Assembly: GCF_008086045.1 (NCBI RefSeq)
Contig: NZ_VSEY01000045.1
Location: forward strand, 1-64,000
From: Nonomuraea sp. PA05
Lineage (GTDB): Bacteria > Actinomycetota > Actinomycetes > Streptosporangiales > Streptosporangiaceae
Reading direction: 5' to 3'
Length of the DNA stretch: 64,000 nucleotides
Shown in pieces: positions 22,476 through 32,061 of this stretch. Every line of letters begins with the position of its first letter. Position 1 is the first letter of the stretch. A program made the position numbers and the translations under genes. The notes beneath the pieces are model-generated. The model was not told the origin of the DNA and searched no databases. It worked only from the letters and a program-made list of their open reading frames with translations.

Positions 22476-22886
22476 CTACTCGCATCCGGCCTCGATCCGA
22501 TCCGCCGCGGCCCTGTACTGCCTCAGCAGCGCCACCTGCCGTTCCTTCGGCACGCCGTTACGGGACAGCCCCGCGGTCGTCTCCTTGACCGTCCTCACGT
22601 CCTCCTGCAGTGACCCTGGCAGCCCGGGGCCGAACTGCAGGGTGATGCCGTGCACCTCCGCCAGGCGGCCGATGAGGGCGTCCTCGAAGTTCTGCCGGTC
22701 CTCCTGGCCCTTGGGCTCCAGCATGAGGCCCGCGTAGCCGATGGCGGAGACCACGCGGTCGCAGGGGCTGTCGGTGGGGTCGCCGCCGGTGCTGAACTTC
22801 TGCGAGGAGGAGGCGCCCTCCTGGCAGCCGACGAGCAGCGCGGGCAGGATGAGCGCGATTGTCGCTGAACGTTTCACATCGCTCAT
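22476..22886 (-). CDS. Small putative lipoprotein
   Basis: 136 aa: MSDVKRSATIALILPALLVGC (LVGC lipobox), then a Ser/Gly linker and a mostly helical domain (CDRVVSAIGYAGLMLEPKGQ, FEDALIGRLAEVHGITL, LRQYRAAADRIEAGC). Four cysteines in the mature part may pair outside the cell. Family not recognised. Its ATG begins 2 nt after the U-tract of the livF terminator, with no ribosome site; a start at GTG 22877 is possible. Expression may depend on readthrough from the liv operon. Confidence 0.65.
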   Translation of the reverse strand: MSDVKRSATIALILPALLVGCQEGASSSQKFSTGGDPTDSPCDRVVSAIGYAGLMLEPKGQEDRQNFEDALIGRLAEVHGITLQFGPGLPGSLQEDVRTVKETTAGLSRNGVPKERQVALLRQYRAAADRIEAGCE

Positions 22887-22888
22887 TT

Positions 22889-22931
22889 AAAAACGGAGAA
22901 GGGGCCCCAGGGGAGCCCCTTCTCCGTTTTT
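22889..22931 (-). terminator. Terminator of the livHMGF operon
   Basis: A perfect 17-bp stem (22889-22905 with 22915-22931), 9-nt loop, and a 5-nt T run at the minus-strand end. It begins 8 nt after the livF stop and is the strongest classical terminator in the window. Confidence 0.9.
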
Positions 22932-22938
22932 CCGGTAC

Positions 22939-23738
22939 TTACGCCTTGGCCAGCGTCCCGAGGTACAGCTCGATGACCTTGGGGTCGTTGGCGAGCTGCT
23001 TGCCGGTGCCGGTGTAGGCGTTGCGGCCCTGGTCGAGCACGTAGCCGCGGTGGCAGATCTGCAGGCAGCGCCGCGCGTTCTGCTCCACCATGATCACGGT
23101 CACGCCGGCCTTGTTGATCTGCTGGGCCTGGATGAAGACCAGGTCCTGCAGCTTGGGCGACAGGCCCGCCGAGGGCTCGTCGAGCAGCAGCACGGAGGGC
23201 TCGGTCATCAGGGCCCTGGCCATCGCCACCATCTGCCGCTCACCGCCCGACAGGGAGCCGGCGCGCTGCTTGCGCCGCTCCTTGAGCGCGGGGAACAGCT
23301 CGGCCACGAACTCGAAGCGCTCCTTGAACTTCCCCGGCACCTGGAAGGCGCCCATCTCGAGGTTCTCCTCGATGGTGAGGCTGGGGAAGACGTTGTTGGT
23401 CTGCGGCACGTAGCCGACGCCGCGGGAGACCAGCGAGTGCGCCTTCATGTTCGTGATGTTCTCACCCTTGAGCACGACCGTGCCGCTGCGGATGTTGACC
23501 AGGCCGAACATGGCCTTGAGCAGGGTCGACTTACCGGCGCCGTTGGGGCCGATGATGCCGATCAGCTCGCCGTCCTTCACGTACAGGTCGGAGCCGTTGA
23601 GGATGTTGACGCCCGGGAGGTAGCCCGCGATCAGCTCGTCGCAGCGCAGCACCGCGTCCTCGGCGCCCGCCAGGTGGGCGGTGCGGTCGGTGACGGCGGC
23701 CTTTGACTGGACGGACTGGACGGGCGCTTCATCGGCGC

Positions 23739-23742
<4 letters not shown>
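22939..23742 (-). CDS. livF: Branched-chain amino acid ABC transporter ATP-binding protein LivF
   Basis: 267 aa. Walker A GPNGAGKST, Q-loop YVPQTNNVFPSLTIEENLEMG, signature LSGGERQMVAMARALM, Walker B LLLDEPSAGLSP and the switch His region VEQNARRC are all present, in the LivF pattern. It energises uptake with LivG. GTG 23742 overlaps the livG stop (GTGA), showing translational coupling. About 30 residues precede the ABC domain, longer than in enteric LivF. Confidence 0.95.
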
Positions 23743-24738
<996 letters not shown>

Positions 24739-24752
<14 letters not shown>

Positions 24753-25740
24753 CGATCGCTATCTCCCTCTTGTCCCCCAAAATGCCCTGCGGCCGATAGA
24801 TGAGCAACAGGATCAGACCGAGGCCGACCAGGATCCAGCGCATGGCGCCCACCTGGTTGGTGTCCAGGAACGTGATGTACCCGGCGGCGACCGCCTCGGT
24901 CATCACGTTGTAGAACAGGACCAGCAGCACCCAGAAGATCATCGAGCCGAGCACGGGGCCGAGCACGCGCGCGGCGCCGCCCAGGATGAGCATCGTGTAC
25001 ATGTAGAACGTGGTCTCGGTGCCGAACACGTCAGGTTGCACCGAGGCGTAGCCGAGCCCGTAGATGAAGCCGCCGAAGCAGCCGATGACGCCGCCCAGGA
25101 CGAGCGCCTGCATCTTGTACGAGAACACGCTCTTGCCGAGGCTGCGCACCGCGTCCTCGTCCTCGCGGATGGCCTTGAGCACGCGGCCCCAGGGGCTCTT
25201 CATCAGCAGGTAGACGATGAAGCTGAAGACGGCGATCAGCACCCAGCCCACGGTCAGCACCCACATCGTGCGGTGGCCGAACAGCAGCGGGACGGGCCCG
25301 AGGTTGAAACCGTACTCCCCATCGGGGTACGGGTTGAGCGCGTAGAAGCCGTCGGAGAAGCCGCGCTGGCCGTCGGAGCCGCCGAAGACGCTCTTGAACT
25401 GCACGGAGCGGAAGATGAGGCGGACGATCTCGGCCGCCGCGATGGTGACGATGGCCAGGTAGTCGGCGCGCAGCTTCAGCGTCGGTATGCCGAGCAGGAT
25501 CGCCAGAATCACGGCGGCGATCAGGCCGACGAAGATGCCGACCCAGAACGGCAGGCCCATGACGGTGACCGTGACGGCCAGCCCGTAGCCGGCCACGCCC
25601 ATGAACGCGGCCTGGCCGAAGTTGAGCAGGCCGGTGTAGCCGAAGTGCACGTTCAGGCCGATGGCGCCGATGGCGTACAGCACCGTCTCGACGCCGATGG
25701 CGGCCTTGATGGTGGTACTGAAGATCGTGATCCAGTCCAT
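24739..25740 (-). CDS. livM: Branched-chain amino acid ABC transporter permease LivM
   Basis: 333 aa, about nine hydrophobic segments. The family motifs LNVHFGYTGLLNFGQAAFMGVAGY (N-terminal third) and the EAA-like loop KSPWGRVLKAIREDEDAVRSLGKSVFSYKMQALVL are clear, as is GRPQGI-like YRPQGILG at the end. It forms the membrane channel with LivH. Seventeen nt separate it from livH. Confidence 0.94.
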
Positions 25741-25756
25741 TCTGATCCTCCCCCGA

Positions 25757-27043
25757 TCAGCCGATCCGCTCGCGGCGGCCGAGAATGCCCTGCGGCCGGA
25801 CGAGGAGCACGATGATGAGCACCGCCAGCGCGCCGACGCTCTTGAGCTCCGGCGGCACCCACAGGGTCGAGACCTGGATGAACAGGCCGACCACGAGGGA
25901 GCCCACCAGGGCGCCGAACGCGGTGCCGAGCCCGCCGAGCGTGACGCCGGCGAAGATGAGCAGCAGGATGTCCTGGCCCATCGTGAACTTCAGGTTCTGC
26001 GACAGGCCGAGCATGATGCCGGCCAGCGCCGCGATGGCGCCGCCCACGGTCCAGATGATCCTGATGACCCGGTCGACGTTGATGCCGGACGAGGCCGCCA
26101 GCGCGGGGTTGTCGGCCACGGCGCGGGCCGCCTTGCCGGTGCGGGTGCGCAGCAGCGCGATGCCGACGATGATCAGGACCGCCAGCTCGATGCCCATGGC
26201 GACGAAGTTCTTGGGCGCGGCCGAGATCGGGCCGATCTGCACGCCGGGCTGGGCGGTGTACTGCGCGAACGCCTCGGTCTGGCCGCCGAAGAAGATCAGG
26301 TACACGTACCGGAGGAAGAGCGCCACACCGATCGAGATGATCATCATGGCGATCGTGCCGGTGCCGCGTTTGCGCAGTTGCCCCCAGAACAAGCGGTCCT
26401 GGAGGTAGCCGAGCATTCCGGCGACGATGACGGCGATCACGGCCGCCGGGATGAGATGCAGCCCGAACCCGATGTTGAACGCGTAGGCGAGGATCGCGCC
26501 GAGCGTGACCAGCTCGCCGTGGGCGAAGTTGGTCAGGCCGGTGGTGCCGTAGATGAGCGACAGGCCGAGCGCGGCGAGCGCGATGATCAGGCCGAGGTTC
26601 AGGCCCTCGAACGTGAGCTGCGCCGCCTGCGCCCAGAACGAGCTGGTGCCGCCGCCGTCCTGCTGCTGGTTCGCGGCCCCCTTGGGCTGCAGGGCGTACA
26701 GGACCGTGGAGCAGTTGCCCTCGTAGACGGTGGGCGTGCGCACATTGTTGCCGCCGCGCACCTCCGCGTTCTGCGGAAGGCTGCTGGCATCCAGCGTGAC
26801 CTTGTACTTACCCGGTTCGTCGACCTGGACGTCCCACGTGCCTTCCGCGTTTGTCGTGACCGTCTCGACGGGTTGTCCGCCCTCTGTGGTCACAGCGATT
26901 TTGGCGCCGTTCACTGGCTGGCCTTGGAGTTTGAGTGTTCCCCTCAATCCCTGGCAGTCGGCGGGACCCGCGTGGGCGGGCCCGGCCAGCAGGAAGATGA
27001 GTCCACCCAGGAAGGCCGTGAACGCGATCACGGCTCTGCGCAA
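25757..27043 (-). CDS. livH: LivH-type permease fused to an N-terminal secreted domain
   Basis: 428 aa, about 130 longer than enteric LivH. Residues 1-25 form a signal peptide ending AHA, then residues 26-135 hold a carboxypeptidase-regulatory/Ig-like beta domain (LRGTLKLQGQPVNGAKIAV, NAEGTWDVQVDEPGKYKVTLDA) with a possible Cys30-Cys disulfide. From about residue 145 it is a normal LivH: LALGLSLIYGTTGLTNFAHGEL, the coupling loop RTRTGKAARAVADNPALAASSGIN, and VRPQGILGRRERIG. The extra domain would face outside, where the binding lipoproteins dock. First gene of the operon, with promoter and operator-like repeats upstream. Confidence 0.93.
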   Translation of the reverse strand: MRRAVIAFTAFLGGLIFLLAGPAHAGPADCQGLRGTLKLQGQPVNGAKIAVTTEGGQPVETVTTNAEGTWDVQVDEPGKYKVTLDASSLPQNAEVRGGNNVRTPTVYEGNCSTVLYALQPKGAANQQQDGGGTSSFWAQAAQLTFEGLNLGLIIALAALGLSLIYGTTGLTNFAHGELVTLGAILAYAFNIGFGLHLIPAAVIAVIVAGMLGYLQDRLFWGQLRKRGTGTIAMMIISIGVALFLRYVYLIFFGGQTEAFAQYTAQPGVQIGPISAAPKNFVAMGIELAVLIIVGIALLRTRTGKAARAVADNPALAASSGINVDRVIRIIWTVGGAIAALAGIMLGLSQNLKFTMGQDILLLIFAGVTLGGLGTAFGALVGSLVVGLFIQVSTLWVPPELKSVGALAVLIIVLLVRPQGILGRRERIG

Positions 27044-27159
27044 TGGTGCTCCCTCAAAAGTAGGTCAAGGCGGGGTTGTGCCCCTCCATCTCGACACGCG
27101 CGCATCGCAGGCACAACTGGGATGCAATGGCGGGAGCTTATTCCGGCCACGCCCGGTTC

Positions 27160-27199
27160 AGTATCGTTCGTCACCAATTAGTGACAACTGCGTGTCACT
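27160..27199 (-). promoter_or_regulatory. liv operon promoter with overlapping inverted repeats
   Basis: On the minus strand TTGTCA (27187-27182), a 16-nt gap and GATACT (27165-27160) form a good housekeeping promoter. Over the -35 box lie two nested inverted repeats: AGTGACA (27180-27186) with TGTCACT (27193-27199), and GTCAC (27170-27174) with GTGAC (27181-27185). This spacing suggests dimeric repressor binding. The protein is not identifiable from the site alone. Confidence 0.6.
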
Positions 27200-27297
27200 G
27201 ATGTGAGGAATCAACAAGCCTGGTCAGGGGCTAAATGAGGGGAGACGCCTGGCGCTTCGAGGAAACGAGTCGGTAACGATGAGGGTGAAACGTGGAC

Positions 27298-27409
27298 GAG
27301 CCCGCGGGGCGACCTTTGGGGCCATGTAAGGACCCCTGGGCGATCGCGAGAGCACCCTCGCAGTCGTTCGGGGCCGAACACGTTTTCTACTGGGCCTCCC
27401 CGCGGGCTC
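27298..27409 (-). ncRNA. Candidate structured RNA (6S-like fold)
   Basis: A 112-nt interrupted hairpin in a 443-bp gap with no gene. Closing stem of 12 perfect bp (27298-27309 with 27398-27409), then an internal bubble, GGCC pairing (27320-27323 with 27393-27396), a second bubble, a 6-bp stem with one bulge (27330-27336 with 27370-27375), and an apical hairpin GCGAG/CTCGC (27346-27350 with 27357-27361). Long rod with a large central bubble is the 6S RNA plan. The minus strand is favoured because TTGCGC-18 nt-TACCGT ends just outside the stem. Family membership is inference; a plus-strand RNA or an oversized terminator remain possible. Confidence 0.45.
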
Positions 27410-27419
27410 TGTTGCGACC

Positions 27420-27449
27420 ACGGTAGCGACCCCCGGGGGCCATGCGCAA
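27420..27449 (-). promoter_or_regulatory. Putative promoter for the structured RNA
   Basis: Minus strand: TTGCGC at 27449-27444, 18-nt spacer, TACCGT at 27425-27420. The predicted start at about 27413 is an A four bases before the closing stem. Confidence 0.4.
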
Positions 27450-27486
27450 AGGGTCGGCCAAAGTGACGGACGTGACCGAAGGGCGT

Positions 27487-27900
27487 TCAGCGGTCGCGCA
27501 GCATGCAGGTGAGCCGCGCCGTGCAGACGCGGCGGTCCTGCTCGTCGGTGATCACGATGTCGTACGTCGCCAGAGTGCGGCCGCCGTGCAACCGGGTCGC
27601 GACCCCTGTGACGTACCCAGAGGTGGCCGAGCGATGGTGCGTGGCGTTCAGCTCGATGCCCACGGCGATGCGGTCGGGCCCCGCGTGCACGGCGGCTCCC
27701 ACGGAGCCCAGCGTCTCGGCGAGCACCGCCGACGCCCCGCCGTGCAGCAGCCCGTACGGCTGCGTGTTCCCCTCGACCGGCATCCGGCCCACCACCCGCT
27801 CTGGCGTGGCCTCCAGGAACTCGATGCCCATCCTGTCGGCGAGCGTGCCCTGGTGCAGGTCGCCGAAGATCGAGACGTCTATGGGGTCGGTCTGCGTCAA
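27487..27900 (-). CDS. PaaI/hotdog-fold thioesterase
   Basis: 137 aa, single hotdog domain. It should hydrolyse an aromatic or short acyl-CoA. Motif GLLHGGASAVLAETLGSVGA carries the family HGG and the catalytic acid (Glu), followed by VGIELNATHHRSATSGYVTGVA and RLHGGRTLATYDIVITDEQ. The start is TTG 27900, supported by GGAGG 7 nt upstream; there is no ATG or GTG in a better place. Divergent from polA, with only 62 bp between. Confidence 0.9.
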   Translation of the reverse strand: MTQTDPIDVSIFGDLHQGTLADRMGIEFLEATPERVVGRMPVEGNTQPYGLLHGGASAVLAETLGSVGAAVHAGPDRIAVGIELNATHHRSATSGYVTGVATRLHGGRTLATYDIVITDEQDRRVCTARLTCMLRDR

Positions 27901-27962
27901 GGTGACGCCTCCACTCTTCCGAGCTCGGGTTTTCTGTCGGAGACGCAGACTAGGCTGCGTAC

Positions 27963-30653
27963 GTGCCGAAGAGTGAAGTGACCCCCAGCCGCCCGTGCCT
28001 GCTGCTGCTTGACGGGCATTCCCTGGCCTATCGCGCGTTCTACGCGCTCAAGGACGCCAACCTGATGACCACCGACGGTCAGCACACCGAGGCGGTCTAC
28101 GGGTTCACCTCGATGCTGACCAACATCCTGCGTGATGAGCAGCCCACGCACGTCGCGGTGGCCTTCGACCGCTCCGAGCCGACGTTCCGGCACGAGGAGT
28201 ACGCGGAGTACAAGGCCAACAGGAGCGAGACCCCGGAAGACTTCCGCGGTCAGATGCAGCTCATCTTCGAGCTGCTCGACACGATGCGCATCCCGCGGCT
28301 GTCCAAGGCGGGCTTCGAGGCCGACGACCTCATCGCCACCCTGGCCACCCGCGCCGCCGCCGACGACATGAGCGTCCTGATCGTCACCGGCGACCGCGAC
28401 GCGCTGCAACTGGTCAACGAGCACGTCACCGTCCTGATGACGCGGCGCGGCATCAGCGACATGACCAGGTTCACCCCCGAGGCGGTCGAGGAGAAGTACG
28501 GCCTGACCCCCGCCCAGTACCCGGACTTCGCCGCGCTGCGCGGCGACCCCAGCGACAACCTGCTGAGCATCCCCAGCGTGGGGGAGAAGACCGCCGCCAA
28601 GTGGGTGCGCGAGTTCGGCTCGCTGACCGCGCTGGTCGACCGGGTCGACGAGGTCAAGGGCAAGGTCGGCGACAAGCTGCGCGAGCACGTCGCCCAGGTG
28701 CTGATGAACCGCCGGCTCACCGAGCTGCTGCGCGACGTCCCCCTGGAGGTCGAGATCGGCGACCTCCAGCAGGGCACCTGGGAGCGCGAGGAGATCAACA
28801 AGCTGTTCGACACCCTGCAGATCCGCGGCGAGCTGCGCGAGCGGGTGTTCAAGGTGCTCGGCACCGGCGAGCAGGAGCCCGAGCAGGGCTTCGAGGTCGA
28901 GACCGTGCTGCTCGGCCCCGACCGGGTGGCCGGCTGGCTGTCGGCGCTGCCCGAGGGCCGCGCGGGGCTGGCCTTCAAGGGCGCCTACGGCAGCGGCACC
29001 GGCCGCATCGACGCCATCGCCGTGGCCTCGCCCGACGGCACCGCCGCGCACATCGACCCCGTCAAGCTCACCGAGAGCGACGAGGCGGCGCTGCGGGCCT
29101 GGCTGGGCGACGACACCAAGCCCAAGGCCGTGCACGACGCCAAGGGGCCCATCCTGGCCCTCTGGGCGCAGGGCATGGAGCTGCGCGGCCTGAGCTGCGA
29201 CACCGCGCTGGCCGCCTACCTCGCCATGCCGGGGCAGCGCACGTTCGCCCTGGAGGACCTGGCCAGGCGCTACCTGCACCGCGACCTGCGGGCCGAGGAG
29301 GAGCCGAGCGGGCAGGCCGCGCTGTTCGGCGACGACGAGGACGCGCCCGCCAAGGACCTCGCGCTGCGCGCCCACGCCGTGCGCGAGCTGGCCGAGGCCC
29401 TGGAGGCGTTCCTGGCCGGGCGCGGCGGCACCCAGCTCCTGGCCGACGTGGAGCTGCCGCTGCTGTCGGTGCTGGCCGAGATGGAGCGCGCCGGCATCGC
29501 CGTCGACAGCGAGTACTTCGCCGGTCTGGAGGCGGAGTTCGGCGCCGCGGTCAAGCACGCCGTCGAGGAGGCCCACCGCGCGGTCGGCGAGCAGTTCAAC
29601 CTGGGCTCGCCCAAGCAGCTCCAGGAGATCCTGTTCACCAAGCTCAGCCTGCCCAAGACCAAGAAGATCAAGACCGGCTACAGCACCGACGCCGACCAGC
29701 TCGCCTGGCTCGCCACCCAGACCGAGCACGAGCTGCCCACGATCATGCTGCGACACCGCGACCAGCAGAAGCTGCGCACCACGGTGGAGGGCCTGATCAA
29801 GGAGATCTCCGACGACGGGCGCATCCACACCACGTTCAACCAGATCATCGCCGCCACCGGCCGGCTGTCGTCGGAGAAGCCCAACCTGCAGAACATCCCG
29901 ATCCGCACCGCCGAGGGCCGCCGCATCCGGCAGGGCTTCACGGTCGGCGAGGGCTACGAGACGCTGCTGACCGCCGACTACAGCCAGATCGAGCTGCGCA
30001 TCATGGCGCACCTGTCGGGCGACGAGTCGCTGATCGAGGCGTTCGAGTCGGGGCACGACTTCCACCAGGCCACCGCGGCCAGGGTCTTCGACCTGCCGCC
30101 CGAGCAGATCGACGGCGAGCTGCGGGCCCGCATCAAGGCGATGAACTACGGCCTGGCCTACGGCCTGTCCGACTTCGGGCTCTCCACTCAGCTCAACATC
30201 GCGGTCTCGGAGGCGCGGGCGCTGAAGGAGGAGTACTTCCAGGAGTTCGGCGGCGTGCGCGACTTCCTCAACGCCATCGTCTCCCAGGCCCGCACCGACG
30301 GCTACACCGAGACGATCATGGGCCGCCGCCGCTACCTGCCCGACCTCACCAGCGACAACCGCCAGCGCCGCGAGATGGCCGAGCGGATGGCGCTCAACGC
30401 CCCCATCCAGGGCTCGGCCGCCGACATCATCAAGGTCGCCATGCTCCACACCCACCAGGCGCTGCGCGAGGAGGGGCTGGGCTCGCGGATGCTGCTGCAG
30501 GTCCACGACGAGCTGGTGTTCGAGGTGGCGCCGGGCGAGCTGGAGCAGCTCAAGCAGCTCGTGTGCGACCAGATGAACGCCGCCTACCACCTGCGGGTGC
30601 CGCTGGAGGTCTCCGTGGGCGTGGGCCGCACCTGGGAGGACGCGGGCCACTGA
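27963..30653 (+). CDS. polA: DNA polymerase I
   Basis: 896 aa. Order: 5'-3' exonuclease (residues 10-290; LLLDGHSLAYRAFYAL, FDRSEPTFRHEEY, VTGDRDALQLV), a 3'-5' exonuclease-like region (about 310-490) that lacks the usual DTE metal motif and is probably inactive, and the polymerase domain with motif A DYSQIELRIMAHLSGD, motif B RARIKAMNYGLAYG and motif C QVHDELVFEV. It fills gaps after excision repair and removes Okazaki primers; uvrB lies further along. GTG 27963 is 6 nt after a -10-like TAGGCT, so probably leaderless. Confidence 0.97.
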   Translation: MPKSEVTPSRPCLLLLDGHSLAYRAFYALKDANLMTTDGQHTEAVYGFTSMLTNILRDEQPTHVAVAFDRSEPTFRHEEYAEYKANRSETPEDFRGQMQLIFELLDTMRIPRLSKAGFEADDLIATLATRAAADDMSVLIVTGDRDALQLVNEHVTVLMTRRGISDMTRFTPEAVEEKYGLTPAQYPDFAALRGDPSDNLLSIPSVGEKTAAKWVREFGSLTALVDRVDEVKGKVGDKLREHVAQVLMNRRLTELLRDVPLEVEIGDLQQGTWEREEINKLFDTLQIRGELRERVFKVLGTGEQEPEQGFEVETVLLGPDRVAGWLSALPEGRAGLAFKGAYGSGTGRIDAIAVASPDGTAAHIDPVKLTESDEAALRAWLGDDTKPKAVHDAKGPILALWAQGMELRGLSCDTALAAYLAMPGQRTFALEDLARRYLHRDLRAEEEPSGQAALFGDDEDAPAKDLALRAHAVRELAEALEAFLAGRGGTQLLADVELPLLSVLAEMERAGIAVDSEYFAGLEAEFGAAVKHAVEEAHRAVGEQFNLGSPKQLQEILFTKLSLPKTKKIKTGYSTDADQLAWLATQTEHELPTIMLRHRDQQKLRTTVEGLIKEISDDGRIHTTFNQIIAATGRLSSEKPNLQNIPIRTAEGRRIRQGFTVGEGYETLLTADYSQIELRIMAHLSGDESLIEAFESGHDFHQATAARVFDLPPEQIDGELRARIKAMNYGLAYGLSDFGLSTQLNIAVSEARALKEEYFQEFGGVRDFLNAIVSQARTDGYTETIMGRRRYLPDLTSDNRQRREMAERMALNAPIQGSAADIIKVAMLHTHQALREEGLGSRMLLQVHDELVFEVAPGELEQLKQLVCDQMNAAYHLRVPLEVSVGVGRTWEDAGH

Positions 30654-30687
30654 GCCGTCCCCGGGGGCCTGAAGAGCCGCTTGTGTC

Positions 30688-31869
30688 ATGGATTCTCCAT
30701 TAGCCTGGAAAGCCGGCTTCACCGAGCGGCTCGGGGGTTTCGTGCGGGCACCAGGGGCACTACCGCGCATCATCGGCGTCACGAACGTCGTGGTGATCAC
30801 GGTGGCCGTCGTCGGCCTGAGCCTCTTACCGGGCGAGCCGCCGCCGCAGGCCGGGCCCAAGGGCGTCGCCAAGGTCCAGGGGAGCACCGCGCAGCCCGGC
30901 TCCCCGGGCCCGTCCGGCGCCCCGGAGCCGTCCACCAGCCCGGTGGGGCAGCCGCCGGGGGTGGTGGCCACGCCCGACTTCGCCAGGCAGGTGCGGGCCA
31001 ACGAGGCGGGGCTGGTGCCGGTCCTGATGTACCACCGCATCCTGGCCGAACGGCACGCCTCGCTCGACCGCACGCCCGACCAGCTCAGGAAGGAGCTGGA
31101 GAAGCTCGCGGAGCGGGGCTACGTGCCGATCACCGCCAGGGAGTTCGCCGCCGGAGACATCCGGGTGCCGGCCGGGAAGTACCCCGTCGTGCTCACCTTC
31201 GACGACGGGCACCCCAGCCACTTCGGGCTCGACGCGAACGGCGCCCCGCTGCCCGGCACCGCCGTGGCCGTGATCCAGGAGGTGGCGAGCCGGCACCCCG
31301 GCTTCCGGCCCACGGCCACGTTCTGGATCAACAGGGAGCCGTTCGGGCTGCGTGACAGGGCCGCGCAGGAGGCCGCCGTGCGGTGGCTGGTCGATCACGG
31401 CTACGAGGTCGCCAACCACACCTGGGGCCATCCGAACCTGAGGATGCTCAAGCGCAAGAAGGTCAGCGAGCAGATCGTGCGAATCGAACGCCTGCTCAAG
31501 AAGCTCGGCGCGCCGCCGTCGCAGACCATGGCTTTGCCGTACGGGTCGATGCCCAGGAACAAGGGGGCCGCGCGGAGCGGATCATGGGACGGCACGCGGT
31601 ATGATTTCGCGGGCGTGTTCCTCGCCGGGGCCGAGCCGTCGCTTTCGCCCTACGCGAAAAAGTTCGACCGCGGGGCGATCCAGCGCATCCAGAGCAACGG
31701 CAAGAAGGGCGAGTGCCGCAAATGGTGCTCGGAATACTGGCTCGGCTGGCTGGACAAGCACCCTGGTGAGCGCTATGTCAGCGATGGCGACCCGGAGCGG
31801 ATCTCCCTGCCGGAGAGACTCCGAGGTAATATCGTGGCCAAGCGAGGGCTTGAGGTCATCGCCTACTGA
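30688..31869 (+). CDS. Membrane-anchored polysaccharide deacetylase
   Basis: 393 aa. One N-terminal membrane helix (about residues 28-47, IIGVTNVVVITVAVVGLSLL), a Pro/Gly linker, then a NodB-type deacetylase: VPVLMYHRI, the metal/base motif LTFDDGHPS and the metal-binding His pair in VANHTWGHPNL. It acts outside the cell on N-acetylated glycans such as peptidoglycan. The later CRKWCSEYWLG pair may be a disulfide. Codon 47 is TTA (30826-30828), rare in this genome. It starts 34 nt after polA. Confidence 0.9.
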   Translation: MDSPLAWKAGFTERLGGFVRAPGALPRIIGVTNVVVITVAVVGLSLLPGEPPPQAGPKGVAKVQGSTAQPGSPGPSGAPEPSTSPVGQPPGVVATPDFARQVRANEAGLVPVLMYHRILAERHASLDRTPDQLRKELEKLAERGYVPITAREFAAGDIRVPAGKYPVVLTFDDGHPSHFGLDANGAPLPGTAVAVIQEVASRHPGFRPTATFWINREPFGLRDRAAQEAAVRWLVDHGYEVANHTWGHPNLRMLKRKKVSEQIVRIERLLKKLGAPPSQTMALPYGSMPRNKGAARSGSWDGTRYDFAGVFLAGAEPSLSPYAKKFDRGAIQRIQSNGKKGECRKWCSEYWLGWLDKHPGERYVSDGDPERISLPERLRGNIVAKRGLEVIAY

Positions 31870-31881
31870 TGTCTCCCCGGA

Positions 31882-31910
31882 TTGACCCAGTGGCGAAGGT
31901 CTCATATGCT
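31882..31910 (+). promoter_or_regulatory. rpsA promoter
   Basis: TTGACC (31882-31887), 17-nt spacer, TATGCT (31905-31910): the clearest housekeeping sigma promoter in the window. Start is expected near 31917, leaving an untranslated leader of about 145 nt before rpsA, room for feedback control by S1. Confidence 0.85.
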
Positions 31911-32061
31911 GATCGCTGCGCTGTGGGCTCGCGCGCGCCTCAGACGGAGCGGGCTCGCGCTCGGTCACGTCGATGTCGTAATTCCTCGGCTTGATGCGGA
32001 AGAGGGCCTGCCGCGCATCCGCCACATCGACATCCTGTCCGCGTTCGGAGCAATTCCACAC

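Noticed and set aside
27298-27409. The long hairpin as a simple terminator for the thioesterase gene
   Set aside because: The closing stem brackets an 88-nt structured interior and starts about 80 nt past the stop, without a T-tract. It is much larger than the other terminators here, so a structured RNA is more likely, though not proved.
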